Positions 28,531-29,264 of a DNA stretch of 29,264 nucleotides are shown piece by piece. Origin of the DNA: Stramenopiles sp. TOSAG23-3 (lineage: Eukaryota > Sar). Every line of letters starts with the position of its first letter. Position 1 is the first letter of the stretch. The notes under the pieces are model-generated. The model was not told the DNA's origin. It was given only the letters and a program-made list of their open reading frames with translations, and did not search any database. The position numbers and the translations under genes are program-made. The stretch lies in contig LT642148.1 of the NCBI GenBank assembly GCA_900128585.1, positions 46,146 to 75,409 on the forward strand, read 5' to 3'.

Positions 28531-29264
28531 TTTCTTCGTTGGGTTGTGAGTATAGCTGGTGGTGCAATGTCTTACTAGGAGAAATGTCGACGGTACTTGT
28601 TCGCGACACATACATTTACGAAATTAGAAGCGGAAATATATTTTCCTAAAATCTTCCATACAGTTTGTCATGTTCAATATTCTTAATTTAATACGAGAGA
28701 GGAGGATTGAGATACCACTATAAGAAGATCCGATGATGTGGTTGTTCTCTTTCCGTTGTCATGTGCTACCAAGGTAATAATAATATGATGAAATTCATTT
28801 TTTATTGCTTCCTCTGTTTGCTTTTTGGTGGTCCGTCCGTCGATTTCCTTCGTGTGTGCATAATATATTTCAAATGCCTTATATATATTGTGTTAAAGTT
28901 AGGGTATATATATATGTGGGTGCTTTCGTGACAATCACCCTTTCAAGTCGTTGGCTTCACACGTCACCGGCCTAAGGATTCTTCTTCTTTCCTCATCACT
29001 ACCATAAATTAATTCCAAAGAAAATAACAATGGAGTGACGTATATATTCATTCCCCTATAATGTACATATGTACATGTATAGACAACTAAAAACGCGATA
29101 ATATATAGGGAATATCGAACCACTTTGTGAGTATAAAACGTTGTATTGTTGGGAGCTTTGGTTTGGGTTTTTGTTGTTTTGTTGTCGTGTTGTTGTGAGA
29201 AAAAAAAGTGTGTGTTGTTTTTTCGATAGTCTAAATAATTGATGTTTTTTATTACCTTTTGTAT
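28531..29264. other. Upstream flank of the MDR-like gene
   Basis: AT-rich sequence with a TACCAAGGTAATAATA motif at 28767-28782, identical to 15746-15761, a TATATATATATG run near 28905-28916 and GTTGTT repeats near the window edge. An open frame at 28935-29123 (minus) starts with GTG and has no recognisable domain. No gene is called. Confidence 0.65.

Noticed and set aside
28935-29123. 62-residue minus-strand open frame with a hydrophobic start.
   Set aside because: It begins with GTG, lies in AT-rich sequence and has no domain; no splice partner was evident.
1-29264. tRNA, rRNA, CRISPR arrays, transposase genes or viral genes.
   Set aside because: Reading both strands, I saw no tRNA-like B-box context, no rRNA stretches, no regular spacer-repeat arrays and no transposase or reverse transcriptase motifs; a covariance-model search would be needed to exclude small RNAs.

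Overview
The window is nuclear DNA of a microbial eukaryote. It holds ten protein-coding genes of typical eukaryotic families: an ER glucose-6-phosphate dehydrogenase of H6PD type, SURF1, ELOF1, an ER cyclophilin, an organellar-type valyl-tRNA synthetase, a UPP-type uridine phosphorylase and others. Two genes carry spliceosomal introns with GTAAGT donors and AG acceptors (344 and 100 nt); the rest read as single exons. Genes are GC-balanced, while the 0.7-1.6 kb spacers are very AT-rich and full of TAA/TTA simple repeats. This layout would suit a stramenopile-like protist, perhaps an alga related to diatoms or bolidophytes, but that placement is a low-confidence inference.

Layout, left to right. 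219-8494 (-) is a giant membrane-anchored secreted-type protein of about 2,758 residues. It has an EF-hand, one transmembrane helix, long acidic Met/His-rich blocks separated by Arg-Arg-Leu clusters, an Arg/Glu/Asp-rich stretch, a Lys/Ala-rich helix and a large Cys-rich repeat region. In this sequence it is split into two open frames by a single -1 frame change near 3515-3593. 9610-10289 (-) is a two-exon ELOF1 gene that a simple ORF scan misses. 11276-12904 (-) is the H6PD-like G6PDH. 13882-14898 (+) is uridine phosphorylase with a mitochondrial-type leader. 15949-16497 (+) is a hotdog thioesterase. 17462-18412 (-) is SURF1. 19306-22452 (+) is valyl-tRNA synthetase. 23371-24163 (+) is ribulose-phosphate 3-epimerase in two exons. 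25105-25716 (-) is cyclophilin B-like. 27328-28530 (-) is a divergent mitochondrial protein resembling enoyl reductase of the MDR superfamily.

The genes are not an operon; each has its own spacer. Several are organelle proteins: SURF1 (complex IV assembly), ValRS, and probably uridine phosphorylase, the thioesterase and the MDR-like protein in mitochondria; H6PD and cyclophilin B in the ER. G6PDH and RPE both serve the pentose phosphate pathway, but they sit 10 kb apart with unrelated genes between, so this is probably chance.

The most unusual content is the giant modular protein, which I cannot assign to a described family, and several families of short exact repeats shared between spacers.
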